Part shown: positions 6,425 to 15,782 of the stretch, one piece after another
Position numbering within the stretch: the stretch's first letter is position 1
Layout: each line of letters begins with the position of its first letter
Assembly: GCA_905221545.1 (NCBI GenBank)
Contig: CAJNDO010000003.1
Location: 1-64,000, forward strand
Length of the DNA: 64,000 nt
Direction of reading: 5' to 3'
Origin: a bacterium
GTDB taxonomy: Bacteria > Bacillota > Bacilli > Lactobacillales > Streptococcaceae
The notes under the pieces: generated by a model
What the model saw: the letters and a program-made list of their open reading frames with translations, nothing else
Told to the model about the DNA's origin: nothing
Databases searched by the model: none
Position numbers and translations under genes: made by a program

Positions 6425-8143
6425 ATGTCTTATCAAGAAAATTACCAGAAATGGGTTGATTTTGCGGAGCTTCCTGACTACCTTCGCCAAGATTTGGAAA
6501 ATATGGACGAAAAAACAAAGGAAGATGCCTTCTATACAAATCTTGAATTTGGTACTGCGGGTATGCGTGGCTTGATTGGTGCTGGTACAAACCGCATCAA
6601 CATCTACGTTGTTCGTCAAGCTACTGAAGGATTGGCTCGTTTGATTGAGTCAAAAGGTGGAAACGAAAAAGAACGTGGTGTCGCAATCGCCTACGATAGC
6701 CGTCACTTCTCACCAGAGTTTGCCTTTGAATCTGCAGCAGTTCTTGCTAAACACGGCATCAAATCTTATGTATTTGAAAGCCTTCGTCCAACTCCAGAAC
6801 TCTCATTTGCAGTTCGTCACCTCAACTGTTTCGCAGGTATTATGGTCACAGCCAGCCACAACCCTGCTCCATTTAACGGTTACAAGGTTTACGGTGAAGA
6901 TGGTGGACAAATGCCTCCACACGATGCGGACGCTTTGACTACTTATATCCGTGCAATCGAAAACCCATTTGCAGTTGAAGTTGCTGATGTGGAAGCTGAA
7001 AAAGCTTCTGGCTTGATTGAAGTTATCGGCGAAGCTGTTGACGTAGAATACCTTAAAGAGGTTAAGGACGTAAACATCAACCCAGCCTTGATTGAAGAAT
7101 TTGGTAAAGACATGAAAATTGTCTATACACCACTTCATGGTACTGGTGAAATGTTGGCTCGTCGTGCTCTTGCCCAAGCAGGATTTGACTCTGTTCAAGT
7201 CGTTGAAGCGCAAGCAACTGCCGATCCTGACTTCTCAACTGTAAAATCTCCAAACCCAGAAAGCCAAGCAGCCTTTGCCCTTGCAGAAGAACTTGGTCGT
7301 CAAGTTGGTGCAGATGTTCTTGTCGCAACTGATCCTGATGCTGACCGTGTTGGTGTTGAAGTTCTTCAAAAAGATGGTAGCTACCTCAACCTTTCAGGTA
7401 ACCAAATTGGTGCTATCATGGCTAAATACATCTTGGAAGCCCACAAAAACGCTGGAACTCTTCCTGAAAATGCAGCCCTATGTAAATCTATCGTATCAAC
7501 TGACTTGGTAACGAAGATTGCTGAAAGCTACGGCGCAACCATGTTCAACGTCTTGACTGGTTTCAAATTCATCGCTGAAAAAATCCAAGAATTCGAAGAA
7601 AAACATAATCACACTTACATGATGGGATTTGAAGAAAGCTTCGGTTACTTGATTAAACCATTTGTACGTGATAAAGATGCAATCCAAGCCGTTCTTGTCG
7701 TTGCTGAACTTGCTGCCTACTACCGTTCACGTGGTTTGACACTTGCTGACGGTATCGAAGAAATCTACAAAGAGTACGGCTACTACGCAGAAAAGACTAT
7801 CTCTGTTACCCTTTCAGGTGTCGATGGTGCAGAACAAATCAAAGCAATTATGGCTAAATTCCGCAACAATGCTCCAAAAGAATGGAACACAACAGCTATC
7901 ACTGTCTTAGAAGACTTCAAAGCCCAAACTGCTACTGCTGCTGACGGAACTGTTACAAACTTGACAACTCCTCCAAGTGATGTATTGAAATACACACTTG
8001 CTGACGGTTCATGGATTGCAGTTCGCCCTTCAGGTACAGAACCAAAAATCAAGTTCTACATTGCAGTTGTAGGTGAAACCAACGAAGAATCACAAGCTAA
8101 AATTGCTAATATCGAAGCAGAAATCAATGCTTTTGTAAAATAA
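6425..8143 (+). CDS. pgm: Phosphoglucomutase (alpha-D-phosphohexomutase)
   Basis: A 572-residue cytoplasmic enzyme that interconverts glucose 1-phosphate and glucose 6-phosphate, feeding nucleotide sugars for capsule, teichoic acid and other cell-wall glycans. The start ATG follows AAAGGAG by seven bases. Hallmarks of the phosphohexomutase superfamily are in order: TASHNP with the phosphoserine at Ser144, the Mg2+ loop DPDADR in the middle third, the sugar-binding GFEESFG segment, and the phosphate-binding RPSGTEPKIKFY near the C terminus. Length equals that of streptococcal Pgm as I recall it. It is monocistronic between its own promoter and a strong terminator. Confidence 0.95.
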   Translation: MSYQENYQKWVDFAELPDYLRQDLENMDEKTKEDAFYTNLEFGTAGMRGLIGAGTNRINIYVVRQATEGLARLIESKGGNEKERGVAIAYDSRHFSPEFAFESAAVLAKHGIKSYVFESLRPTPELSFAVRHLNCFAGIMVTASHNPAPFNGYKVYGEDGGQMPPHDADALTTYIRAIENPFAVEVADVEAEKASGLIEVIGEAVDVEYLKEVKDVNINPALIEEFGKDMKIVYTPLHGTGEMLARRALAQAGFDSVQVVEAQATADPDFSTVKSPNPESQAAFALAEELGRQVGADVLVATDPDADRVGVEVLQKDGSYLNLSGNQIGAIMAKYILEAHKNAGTLPENAALCKSIVSTDLVTKIAESYGATMFNVLTGFKFIAEKIQEFEEKHNHTYMMGFEESFGYLIKPFVRDKDAIQAVLVVAELAAYYRSRGLTLADGIEEIYKEYGYYAEKTISVTLSGVDGAEQIKAIMAKFRNNAPKEWNTTAITVLEDFKAQTATAADGTVTNLTTPPSDVLKYTLADGSWIAVRPSGTEPKIKFYIAVVGETNEESQAKIANIEAEINAFVK

Positions 8144-8152
8144 AATCCTATA

Positions 8153-8184
8153 AAAGATGAGACAAACCAATCTCATCTTTTTTT
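8153..8184 (+). terminator. pgm terminator
   Basis: AAAGATGAGA and TCTCATCTTT form a 10-bp stem with an eight-base loop, followed by a run of T. Confidence 0.85.
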
Positions 8185-8254
8185 CGTATCAAATCTAAGC
8201 AATTTTAGAAACTTTATGGCATACTAGACATATCAATGAAAGCGAGGTAATCTC

Positions 8255-8602
8255 ATGGAACAATTTTTAGAAAACATCAAAGACCTTGAAGTCACTACAG
8301 TTGCGCGTGCGCAAGAAGCTCTTGATAAAAAAGAAACTGCAACCTTCTTTATCGGTCGTAAAACTTGCCCTTACTGCCGTAAATTTGCAGGTACATTGGC
8401 AGGTGTCGTAGCTGCAACCAAAGCTCACATCTACTTCATCAACAGTGAAGAAGCAAGCCAACTCAATGAGTTGCAAGCATTCCGCTCACGCTACGGAATC
8501 CCAACTGTACCAGGCTTTGTTCACATCGCAGATGGCCAAATCAATGTCCGTTGCGACTCTTCAATGTCAGCACAAGAAATCAAAGAATTTGCTGGATTGT
8601 AA
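8255..8602 (+). CDS. bta: Thioredoxin-like protein (bacteriocin transport accessory protein family)
   Basis: A 115-residue thioredoxin-fold protein with a CPYC active site (about residues 38-41, TCPYCRKF) and the cis-proline region IPTVPGFVHI. No signal peptide or membrane segment is seen, so it probably acts in the cytoplasm as a small thiol-disulfide oxidoreductase. The name bacteriocin transport accessory protein is historical; no bacteriocin genes are nearby. GAGGT lies seven bases before the start. The pgm-bta order is the one I recall from pneumococcus. It ends at a hairpin shared with the converging channel gene. Confidence 0.8.
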   Translation: MEQFLENIKDLEVTTVARAQEALDKKETATFFIGRKTCPYCRKFAGTLAGVVAATKAHIYFINSEEASQLNELQAFRSRYGIPTVPGFVHIADGQINVRCDSSMSAQEIKEFAGL

Positions 8603-8626
8603 AAAGCCACTCATTGAGTGGTTTTT
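8601..8626. terminator. Bidirectional terminator between bta and the channel gene
   Basis: CCACTCA and TGAGTGG form the stem, with runs of A before and T after, so the hairpin can serve both converging genes. Confidence 0.75.
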
Positions 8627-8638
8627 AAATGGTCAAAA

Positions 8639-9412
8639 TTACCTTTTTTCAAGCAAATCTTGTATCATTCGATGCAGTTCTTCTATCTTCTCGGATTGTT
8701 TCTCTAGTAATATTCTCTGACTAGACAATTCATCTTGGAGTTTATCAAGTTTTATCTGTTCATCTGGATTATCTTTTACAAAAAAGTTCGTCAAGGCACT
8801 CGTTAACATTCCTATTGTTCCAATACCGACAAGCATTAATAAGACAGCTAACCATTTACCAAAGATCGAAGTCGGAACAATATCCCCATAACCAACTGTC
8901 GTTACAGTAACAAGAGCCCACCAAAGACTTTCTGAAAAAGATTTTTCTTCAACAACGGATAAAATCGAACTTCCTACCAGCACAATAAAGGAATTGAGAT
9001 AGAAAATATAAAGTAAGCCATTTGTTCGTAAGAGTTTTCCAATCTTCTTTTCCAGCTTACCAGTCAATCCAACGATTCTTAAAAGACGAGTCAGTTTCAG
9101 TAATTTTGTCAGCCTTGCTAGGCGAAAGATGCGTCCTAACCGAAACACTGTAAAAATAGCATTTAAAGGCAGGATAGCTAGCAAATCAAAGATATTTTCA
9201 ATTATGAATCGCCATTTCCCTTTACTTAAAAAGAACCGCCAGCCATAATCCACCACGAAAACACCCCAAAGTAGTAAATCAATAATATTGTACGGAGGAT
9301 TGTCCAAATCGACCATCTCAGCAAATCCAAGCAAGACTAGAACAACAGATATCAACGCAAGTATGATAATCGTTGTATCATAGTAATCCTTAAATAACCA
9401 TTTTCTTTTCAC
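8639..9412 (-). CDS. Voltage-gated-type potassium channel, six transmembrane segments
   Basis: A 257-residue membrane protein with the K+ selectivity filter TVGYGD. Ahead of it is an S4-like helix with regularly spaced basic residues (RLGRIFRLARLTKLLKLTRL, about residues 92-111), which would act as a voltage sensor. Hydrophobic segments fit the S1-S6 plan, and the C-terminal 35 residues form a coiled coil suited to tetramer assembly. The start is GTG at 9412 with AGGAG eight bases upstream. It is monocistronic with an extended -10 promoter. Streptococcal homologues are simply annotated ion channel; physiological role is not known to me. Confidence 0.9.
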   Translation of the reverse strand: MKRKWLFKDYYDTTIIILALISVVLVLLGFAEMVDLDNPPYNIIDLLLWGVFVVDYGWRFFLSKGKWRFIIENIFDLLAILPLNAIFTVFRLGRIFRLARLTKLLKLTRLLRIVGLTGKLEKKIGKLLRTNGLLYIFYLNSFIVLVGSSILSVVEEKSFSESLWWALVTVTTVGYGDIVPTSIFGKWLAVLLMLVGIGTIGMLTSALTNFFVKDNPDEQIKLDKLQDELSSQRILLEKQSEKIEELHRMIQDLLEKR

Positions 9413-9439
9413 GCTATTTCTCCTATATCATTTTTGAAC

Positions 9440-9448
9440 ATTATACCA
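9440..9448 (-). promoter_or_regulatory. Extended -10 promoter of the potassium channel gene
   Basis: TGGTATAAT on the minus strand, about 25 bases before the GTG start; no good -35 box. Confidence 0.6.
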
Positions 9449-9470
9449 CAACAAATATCTACTAATTTAT

Positions 9471-9498
9471 AAAAAAGAAGGCCCTCGCCTTCTTTTTT
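9471..9498 (-). terminator. vicRKX terminator
   Basis: AAAAAAGAAGGC and GCCTTCTTTTTT form a 12-bp stem with loop CCTC. The hairpin overlaps the vicX stop codon by two bases. Confidence 0.85.
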
Positions 9499-10306
9499 AT
9501 ATATCTGTCAATGGTGTTGCGGTATCTGGTGAGGTATCATAAACCTTAAAGTCTACTCCGACACCCAGATCAGCTTGCGCTAGCTGATTGACCATGGTCA
9601 TGTGAGCCAGCTCCTTGATATTGTTCTCCTTAGATAGATGCCCAAGGTAGATCTTCTTAGTGCGGTTTCCCAAGGTACGAATCATGGCCTCAGCACCATC
9701 TTCGTTAGAAAGGTGACCGAGATCCGATAGGATTCGTTGTTTGAGTCGCCAAGCATAAGATCCTGCTCGCAAAATCTCTACATCATGATTTGACTCAATG
9801 AGATAGCCATCCGCATTTTCAACAATCCCTGCCATACGGTCACTGACATAACCTGTATCTGTCAAAAGGACAAAACTTTTATCATCTTTCATAAAGCGAT
9901 AGAACTGCGGTGCGACTGCATCATGGCTTACACCAAAACTCTCGATGTCGATATCTCCAAAAGTTTTGGTTTTGCCCATTTCAAAGATGTGCTTTTGCGA
10001 AGAATCCACCTTGCCAAGATACTTGCTATTTTCCATAGCTTGCCAAGTTTTTTCATTGGCATAAAGATCCATACCATACTTGCGAGCCAAAACGCCCACT
10101 CCATGGATATGGTCTGAATGCTCATGGGTAATCAAGATGGCGTCCAAGTCTTCTGGCTTGCGATTTATTTCAGCAAGTAGGCTAGTAATCTTTTTACCAG
10201 ACAAGCCTGCATCCACTAAAAGTTTCTTTTTTGGGGTTTCCAGATAAAAGGAATTTCCACTGGAACCCGACGCTAAAATACTGTATTTAAAGCCTGTTTC
10301 ACTCAT
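9497..10306 (-). CDS. vicX: VicX (WalJ/YycJ), metallo-beta-lactamase-fold hydrolase
   Basis: A 269-residue cytoplasmic protein with the metal-binding motif THEHSDH (about residues 60-66) and further conserved His/Asp residues (FGVSHDAV, LTDTGY, GHLSNED). It belongs to the WalJ/YycJ branch of the MBL fold; relatives are linked to DNA replication or repair coordination and to modulation of the VicRK signal. It is the last gene of vicRKX, one base after vicK. Streptococci lack walH and walI, and none is present here. Confidence 0.93.
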   Translation of the reverse strand: MSETGFKYSILASGSSGNSFYLETPKKKLLVDAGLSGKKITSLLAEINRKPEDLDAILITHEHSDHIHGVGVLARKYGMDLYANEKTWQAMENSKYLGKVDSSQKHIFEMGKTKTFGDIDIESFGVSHDAVAPQFYRFMKDDKSFVLLTDTGYVSDRMAGIVENADGYLIESNHDVEILRAGSYAWRLKQRILSDLGHLSNEDGAEAMIRTLGNRTKKIYLGHLSKENNIKELAHMTMVNQLAQADLGVGVDFKVYDTSPDTATPLTDI

Positions 10307-10307
10307 T

Positions 10308-11657
10308 CTAGTCTTCTACTTCATCCTCCCATACTTCTTCTTTCACTGCATCCTTATCATAAGGGAGCACAATGGTAAAAGTTGATCCCTTGCCGTATTC
10401 ACTCTTGGCCCAAATAAAACCATTATGTTGTTTGATAATTTCTTTAGCAATAGACAGTCCCAAACCTGTTCCACCTTGGGCACGACTTCTAGCACGATCC
10501 ACACGATAAAAACGGTCAAAGATGCGTGGTAAATCCTGCTTAGGAATACCCAAACCTTGGTCTGAGATGGATAAAATCATCTGATCATCAGTCGTCTTCA
10601 TGGTCACTGTGATTTTCCCACCATCTGGCGAATACTTGATGGCATTGTTAAGAATATTATCAATGACCTGTGTCATCTTATCTGTATCAATTTCAATCCA
10701 GACAGAAGTAATTGGGTAATCTCTCACCAATTCGTATTTCTTCTCTTCATCCTGCCCTCTTATCTGATCAAAACGGTTGAGGATAAAAGTAATAAAGGCA
10801 GTAAAGTTAATCAGTTCCACATCCAGATGACTGGTCGCATTGTCAATCCGAGAGAGATGAAGGAGGTCAGTTACCATGCGCATCATACGATTGGTTTCGT
10901 CTAGAGATACCTTAATAAAGTCTGGTGCTACGGTTTCACACAAAGCTCCCTCATCCAAGGCTTCAAGATAAGATTTAACACTGGTTAAGGGTGTCCGTAA
11001 CTCATGGCTAACATTGGAAACAAAGAGTCTCCGCTCGCGTTCTTCCTTCTCCTGCTCCGTCGTATCATGCAAAACAGCAACTAGACCCGAAATAAAGCCA
11101 GACTCTCGACGAATCAAAGCAAAGCGAACACGAAGGCTCAGATACTCACCATTAGCATCCTGAGAATCAATGATGAGCTCAGGAATTTGGGTGATCAAAT
11201 CACGAAGTTCATACTCATCTTCAATCTTAAGCAATTCTAGAATACTTTTGTTGAGAACATCTTCTTTCTGAACACCTAACTGTTTCTTAGCCATGTCATT
11301 AATCATGGTAATCTTACCGCGACGATTGGTCGCAAGGACACCATCTGTCATGTAAGACAGGATACTATGTAATCTTTTACTCTCTTGTTCCAGATTTTCT
11401 TGGGTCAACCGAATTACTTCTGATAAATCATTGAGATTATTAGTAATATTGGTGATTTCAGAGCTTCCCTGCATATCCAATACCTGAGAATAATCTCCTG
11501 CAATCAGGTCTTTTACCTTTTGATTGATTTGCTTCAACCGAATATTATCCCGACGATTTTCTAGTAAAAGCAAGGTCACGACTAAAATAAAGCCAAGTAG
11601 AATGAGGATAAAGATAAAATCACTGGTTAAAACTGTGTCTTTAATTAGTTTAATCAT
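10308..11657 (-). CDS. vicK: VicK (WalK) sensor histidine kinase
   Basis: 449 residues. One N-terminal transmembrane helix (about 13-33) with almost no extracellular loop, the streptococcal form, in contrast to the two-helix WalK of Bacillus. Then HAMP (about 35-90), a PAS domain (about 95-200), HisKA with [13 protein letters not shown] (phosphorylated His218), and HATPase_c with [11 protein letters not shown] (N box), DQGLGIP (G1), FDRFYRVD (F box) and [12 protein letters not shown] (G2). It autophosphorylates and signals to VicR, controlling peptidoglycan hydrolases and membrane lipid genes. Its start overlaps the vicR stop by eight bases, so the two are translationally coupled. Confidence 0.95.
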   Translation of the reverse strand: MIKLIKDTVLTSDFIFILILLGFILVVTLLLLENRRDNIRLKQINQKVKDLIAGDYSQVLDMQGSSEITNITNNLNDLSEVIRLTQENLEQESKRLHSILSYMTDGVLATNRRGKITMINDMAKKQLGVQKEDVLNKSILELLKIEDEYELRDLITQIPELIIDSQDANGEYLSLRVRFALIRRESGFISGLVAVLHDTTEQEKEERERRLFVSNVSHELRTPLTSVKSYLEALDEGALCETVAPDFIKVSLDETNRMMRMVTDLLHLSRIDNATSHLDVELINFTAFITFILNRFDQIRGQDEEKKYELVRDYPITSVWIEIDTDKMTQVIDNILNNAIKYSPDGGKITVTMKTTDDQMILSISDQGLGIPKQDLPRIFDRFYRVDRARSRAQGGTGLGLSIAKEIIKQHNGFIWAKSEYGKGSTFTIVLPYDKDAVKEEVWEDEVED

Positions 11658-12357
11658 TATTTCTCATATAATAACCAACACCGCGACGTGTTAGAATATA
11701 CTCCGGACGACTTGGTGTGTCTTCAATCTTCTCACGCAAACGTCTGATAGTTACGTCAACTGTTCGAACATCTCCGAAATAATCATACCCCCATACCGTT
11801 TCAAGCAAGTGTTCACGCGTAATTACTTGACCGATATGAGAGGCCAAGTGGTACAAGAGTTCAAATTCACGGTGAGTTAAGTCTAGTTCTTCACCGTATT
11901 TTTTAGCCACATAAGCATCTGGCACAATCTCCAAGTCCCCAATTTGCAAGGGTTGAGTTTTATTTTCATCTGATTCTTGATTATCTACAGAAGCCAAATC
12001 TGTACGACGGAGAAGAGCTTTGACACGCGCCTGCAACTCACGATTTGAGAAGGGTTTGGTTACATAGTCATCTGCACCAAGCTCTAAACCGATAACCTTA
12101 TCAAATTCGCTATCTTTAGCTGACAGCATGATAATAGGCACACTACTCGTCTTACGAATAGTCTTCGCAACTTCTAAACCATCAATTTCTGGAAGCATCA
12201 AATCCAGAATAATAATATCTGGCTGTTCTGATTCAAATTGTTCTAGCGCTTCACGACCATTAAAAGCAGTTACAACCTCGTAACCTTCCTTAGTCATATT
12301 AAACTTGATAATATCCGAGATTGGTTTTTCATCATCTACAATTAATATTTTTTTCAT
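11650..12357 (-). CDS. vicR: VicR (WalR) essential response regulator
   Basis: 235 residues from the ATG at 12357 ([10 protein letters not shown]); a longer frame upstream begins in the promoter region and is rejected. The receiver domain has acidic residues Asp8/Asp9, phosphoacceptor Asp52 ([10 protein letters not shown]) and Lys in VTKPFSNRE. The C-terminal OmpR-type winged helix has [16 protein letters not shown] as recognition helix. It is the DNA-binding half of the only two-component system known to be essential in pneumococcus, controlling cell-wall hydrolases. First gene of vicRKX, with its own promoter at 12379-12407. Confidence 0.95.
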   Translation of the reverse strand: MKKILIVDDEKPISDIIKFNMTKEGYEVVTAFNGREALEQFESEQPDIIILDLMLPEIDGLEVAKTIRKTSSVPIIMLSAKDSEFDKVIGLELGADDYVTKPFSNRELQARVKALLRRTDLASVDNQESDENKTQPLQIGDLEIVPDAYVAKKYGEELDLTHREFELLYHLASHIGQVITREHLLETVWGYDYFGDVRTVDVTIRRLREKIEDTPSRPEYILTRRGVGYYMRNND

Positions 12358-12378
12358 TTGTTCACCTTTTTCTCTACT

Positions 12379-12407
12379 ATTATACCAAAAAAATAACAAG
12401 ACGACAC
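12379..12407 (-). promoter_or_regulatory. vicRKX promoter
   Basis: TTGTCG, 17-base spacer ending TGG, then TATAAT (extended -10). The start codon lies 22 bases downstream of the -10 box, with only a weak AAGGTG ribosome binding site between them. Confidence 0.65.
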
Positions 12408-12412
12408 AATAG

Positions 12413-13588
12413 CTAGTCTTTGCTCCTGTCTAAGTTGACTTTTGCATAAGCCTGCCAGATTTTTTGTTGGGGTTTGGCAAGTGGGTAATTCTTAAACTCT
12501 TCTGGTGAAAGCCAGCGAACTTCCCTATCTGAAAAATCATGGAAATCACTCACCTGACCTGCTACAATTTGAACATGCCATTTACGATGGCTAAAGACAT
12601 GCTTGACAGTCTCAAAATAACCATCAAGCCAATCAACATCTAGGTCATAGTCCTGCTGGAAACTCTCTTCTGGGCTGGGGCCAAAATTCACACTTTCTTC
12701 TGCAACCTGATGGAAGAGGTCAAACTGCTCCTCTTGCGAAAAGTCATCTACTTCTATCAAGGGAAAATGCCAAAATCCTGCTAATAACTTTTCACTTTCA
12801 TTTTTTTCAAGTAAAAATTGCCCCTGAGCATTTTTCACAACTAGTGCTTTTAGATAAATGGGAACTGGCTTTTTCTTTGGAGCCTTGATTGGATAACGGT
12901 CCATGGTTCCATTCTGATATGCCGCACTAAAGTCCTTCACTGGACTCTCTTCTGGCCTAGGATTAACTGGCGCCTCAATATCTGAACCCAAGTCCATCAA
13001 AGCTTGGTTAAAGTCACCTGGACGTTCTGGATCAATCAAGATTTCCATCATCGCCTGAAAAATTTTGCGATTACTTGGAATGCCGATATCGTGGTTGACT
13101 TCAAATAGACGCGCCAAAACCCTCATAACATTGCCATCTACAGCCGGCTCAGGCAAGTTAAAAGCAATACTAGAAATGGCTCCTGCTGTGTAAGGACCAA
13201 TTCCTTTCAAACTGGAAATTCCTTCATAGGTATTTGGAAATTGACCACCAAAGTCAGTCATAATCTGCTGGGCCGCAGCCTGCATATTGCGTACTCGAGA
13301 ATAATAGCCCAAACCTTCCCAAGCCTTCAACAAACGCTCTTCAGGCGCAGTTGCCAAACTTTCCACTGTTGGAAACCAATCCAAGAATCGTTCGTAGTAA
13401 GGGATAACTGTGTCAACTCTAGTCTGCTGGAGCATGATTTCAGATACCCAGATGTGATAAGGATTTTTACTTCTACGCCAAGGTAAATCTCGCTTGTTTT
13501 CATCATACCAGTTGAGGAGTTTCTCACGGAAAGAAATGATCTTCTCCTCCGGCCACATGACGACACCGTATTCTTTCAAATCTAACAT
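12413..13588 (-). CDS. mutY: MutY, A/G-specific adenine glycosylase (iron-sulfur-free type)
   Basis: 391 residues; it removes adenine mispaired with 8-oxoguanine. The N-terminal HhH-GPD domain has the catalytic Glu in [10 protein letters not shown], the helix-hairpin-helix [12 protein letters not shown] and the catalytic Asp in [13 protein letters not shown]; the C-terminal third is the NUDIX-like domain that recognises 8-oxoG. After ALMDLG, where most MutY proteins have four cysteines binding a 4Fe-4S cluster, this one reads [19 protein letters not shown], and the whole protein has no cysteine. Cluster-free MutY is known in some lactic acid bacteria. The start at 13588 has no Shine-Dalgarno; a -10 box ends seven bases upstream, so the mRNA may be leaderless. 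Met11 (MWPEEK) is the alternative start. Confidence 0.93.
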   Translation of the reverse strand: MLDLKEYGVVMWPEEKIISFREKLLNWYDENKRDLPWRRSKNPYHIWVSEIMLQQTRVDTVIPYYERFLDWFPTVESLATAPEERLLKAWEGLGYYSRVRNMQAAAQQIMTDFGGQFPNTYEGISSLKGIGPYTAGAISSIAFNLPEPAVDGNVMRVLARLFEVNHDIGIPSNRKIFQAMMEILIDPERPGDFNQALMDLGSDIEAPVNPRPEESPVKDFSAAYQNGTMDRYPIKAPKKKPVPIYLKALVVKNAQGQFLLEKNESEKLLAGFWHFPLIEVDDFSQEEQFDLFHQVAEESVNFGPSPEESFQQDYDLDVDWLDGYFETVKHVFSHRKWHVQIVAGQVSDFHDFSDREVRWLSPEEFKNYPLAKPQQKIWQAYAKVNLDRSKD

Positions 13589-13594
13589 ATCTCT

Positions 13595-13623
13595 AGTATA
13601 ACACAGACGACTCTAACTGTCCT
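13595..13623 (-). promoter_or_regulatory. mutY promoter (leaderless type)
   Basis: AGGACA (13623-13618), a 17-base spacer ending TGT, then TATACT (13600-13595). The expected transcription start coincides with the ATG at 13588. Confidence 0.55.
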
Positions 13624-13636
13624 TTTCCTAGTATTA

Positions 13637-13833
13637 ATACTCTTCGAAAATCTCTTCAAACCACGTCAACGTCGCCTTGCCGTAGATATGGTTACTGACT
13701 TCGTCAGTTCTATCCACAACCTCAAAACAGTGTTTTGAGCTGACTTCGTCAGTTCTATCCACAACCTCAAAGCAGTGCTTTGAGCAGCCTGCGGCTAGTT
13801 TCCTAGTTTGCTCTTTGATTTTCATTGAATATA
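13637..13833 (+). repeat. BOX element (boxA-boxB-boxB-boxC)
   Basis: boxA begins TACTCTTCGAAAATCTC near 13638. Two tandem 45-bp boxB units (13696-13740 and 13741-13785) each carry TGACTTCGTCAGTTC and a CAAAnCAGTGnTTTGAGC hairpin. boxC (13786-13833) begins AGCCTGCGGCTAG and ends TTCATTGAATATA. BOX elements are non-coding mobile repeats of mitis-group streptococci that fold into stable RNA stem-loops. The short ORF across it is spurious. Confidence 0.93.
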
Positions 13834-13859
13834 AAAAGCCTCTTTCCAAGGGAAAGAGG
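13833..13859 (-). terminator. pta terminator
   Basis: On the minus strand CCTCTTTCC and GGAAAGAGG form a nine-bp stem followed by CTTTTT. It abuts the BOX element. Confidence 0.85.
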
Positions 13860-13867
13860 ACTAAATC

Positions 13868-14842
13868 TTATTGATGAACTGCTTGAGCTGCTGTGATGAG
13901 GGTCAACTTGTAAACATCATCTGCATTACATCCACGAGAAAGGTCGTTAACTGGCTTGTTCAAACCTTGCAAAACAGGTCCTACAGCCGCAAAACCACCA
14001 AGACGTTCGGCCATCTTGTAACCAATATTTCCTGCCTCGATACCTGGGAAGATAAAGACATTTGCTTGACCAGCTACTGTACTTCCAGGAGCTTTCAAAG
14101 CTGCAGTTTCAGGAACAAAGGCCGCATCAAATTGCAACTCACCATCGATTTCAAGGTCAGGACGCAAGTCGTGAGCAATTTTAGTAGCTTCCACAACCTT
14201 ATCAACGCTTTCACCAAACCCTGAACCTTTAGTAGAATAGCTTAGCATAGCAATTTTAGGCTCGATGCCAAACATCTTAGCTGTGATTGCTGAGTTGATG
14301 GCAATTTCAGCCAAGGCTTCTGCATCAGGATTGATATTGATAGCACAGTCTCCAAATAGGTAACGTTCCGTACCACGAACCATGAGGAAGGCACCTGAAG
14401 TACGCGTTACATTTGGACGAGTTTTGATGATTTGAAGGGCTGGACGTACTGTTGAAGCTGTTGAGTGAATCGCTCCTGACACCATTCCGTCAACCAAGCC
14501 CAGGTATACTAACATAACACCAAAATAGTTGACATCTTCAACCAAAACCTTGCGTGCATCTTCTTCAGACATTTTACCCTTACGACGCTCCACCAAGGCA
14601 GCAACCATTTCTTCAAATTGAGGATAATTTTGAGGGTCGATGACCTCATAACCATCCATGATTCCTTCAATTTCAAGATAAATTTTAATTTTTTCAGGAT
14701 TTCCAAGCAAAACAGGAATCACTTCTGTTTCTTTTACCAAGCGTTTAGTCGCTTGAAGAATACGTGGCTCTTCCCCTTCAGGGAGAACGATACGAGCATT
14801 TTTACCAACAAGGTTGGCTTTGAGACTTTCAAAAACTTCCAT
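13868..14842 (-). CDS. pta: Phosphate acetyltransferase
   Basis: 324 residues, the size of the short, regulatory-domain-free Pta. It converts acetyl-CoA and phosphate to acetyl phosphate, the step before acetate kinase yields ATP; acetyl phosphate made by pyruvate oxidase enters the same pool. Typical segments are LPEGEEPRILQA near the N terminus, MVSGAIHSTASTVRPALQII, FGDCAININPDAEALAEIA, and the C-terminal PVLQGLNKPVNDLSRG. AAAGGAG lies seven bases before the ATG. It follows the pseudouridine synthase gene on the same strand by 43 bases. Confidence 0.95.
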   Translation of the reverse strand: MEVFESLKANLVGKNARIVLPEGEEPRILQATKRLVKETEVIPVLLGNPEKIKIYLEIEGIMDGYEVIDPQNYPQFEEMVAALVERRKGKMSEEDARKVLVEDVNYFGVMLVYLGLVDGMVSGAIHSTASTVRPALQIIKTRPNVTRTSGAFLMVRGTERYLFGDCAININPDAEALAEIAINSAITAKMFGIEPKIAMLSYSTKGSGFGESVDKVVEATKIAHDLRPDLEIDGELQFDAAFVPETAALKAPGSTVAGQANVFIFPGIEAGNIGYKMAERLGGFAAVGPVLQGLNKPVNDLSRGCNADDVYKLTLITAAQAVHQ

Positions 14843-14885
14843 GAGTTTTCTCCTTTAAGATAATAATTATACTCTGAATTACTTT

Positions 14886-15782
14886 TTATAGAGTATTAGT
14901 TGATAACTGGGTAATTAGGTTACTGAAATCATCCGGCAAGGGACTTTCTAACTGCAAGTCCTGCTCTAGAAATGGATGATAAAAGGATAGGTAATGGCAA
15001 TGCAGGGCCTGACGTTGGATGCCGTCGTCCAGGCTACCACCATACAAATCATCTCCCAACAAAGGAAAACCGATATGGGAAAAATGGACTCGGATTTGGT
15101 GAGTACGTCCAGTATGTAGGCGAATATCTACCAAGTGAATATTCCCATAAGATGCTACAATCTTGTAGGAAGTATGAGCATACTTTCCACCTTTAGCTAC
15201 ACGTCTGGTAATAATGGAGTCTTCATCACGCGCAATCGGAGCAATAATTTCTCCTTCAGGCTCCAAATATCCATCTCCTTTAACGAGGGCAAAGTAGCGT
15301 TTCTCGATAGATTTCTTCTGCAACTGCTTGTCCAATCGTGCATGGGCATAACCGTGCTTGGCAAAAAGCATCAAGCCAGAAGTGTCCCTATCAAGTCTGG
15401 TCACAATGTGAACCTGCTGATTTTCGTAATTTTGCTTGACATAGTAACCCTTAATAAAATTGGCAATGGTATTAGAGTGATTGACACTAGGAATAGAAGC
15501 CACTCCATAGGGTTTATTCAGAACTAGAAAATGGTCATCCTCATAGAGAATATCCAATGGACGCTCGATAGCTTCCAGAGTTTCAAAACCTTCCTCAGCG
15601 GGAATATCGATAGTAACGCGGTCTCCAACGTCCAATAAATAAGTTGCATTTTTCGGTTGGTCATTGACCAGAATTGCACCACCTCGAAACTTAATCTTGG
15701 CCAAAAGTCCTTTAGAAACCTCGTGCTTTTTCAAAAAGGTCTTAACCTTGACGTGCTCATCTGCGATAAATTCAAACCTCAT
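14886..15782 (-). CDS. RluA/RluD-family RNA pseudouridine synthase
   Basis: 298 residues. A compact S4-like RNA-binding segment (about 12-60) precedes the catalytic domain with RLDRDTSG (catalytic Asp131) and the [13 protein letters not shown] motif. It isomerises uridine to pseudouridine, most probably in 23S rRNA; exact position unassigned. The start overlaps the nadK stop by four bases (ATGA), so it is translationally coupled in the relQ-nadK-pseudouridine synthase operon. Confidence 0.9.
   Translation of the reverse strand: MRFEFIADEHVKVKTFLKKHEVSKGLLAKIKFRGGAILVNDQPKNATYLLDVGDRVTIDIPAEEGFETLEAIERPLDILYEDDHFLVLNKPYGVASIPSVNHSNTIANFIKGYYVKQNYENQQVHIVTRLDRDTSGLMLFAKHGYAHARLDKQLQKKSIEKRYFALVKGDGYLEPEGEIIAPIARDEDSIITRRVAKGGKYAHTSYKIVASYGNIHLVDIRLHTGRTHQIRVHFSHIGFPLLGDDLYGGSLDDGIQRQALHCHYLSFYHPFLEQDLQLESPLPDDFSNLITQLSTNTL

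Noticed and set aside
13634..13849. 71-codon minus-strand ORF
   Set aside because: It lies within the BOX element; the repeated SKHCFEVVDRTDEV peptides are translated boxB units.
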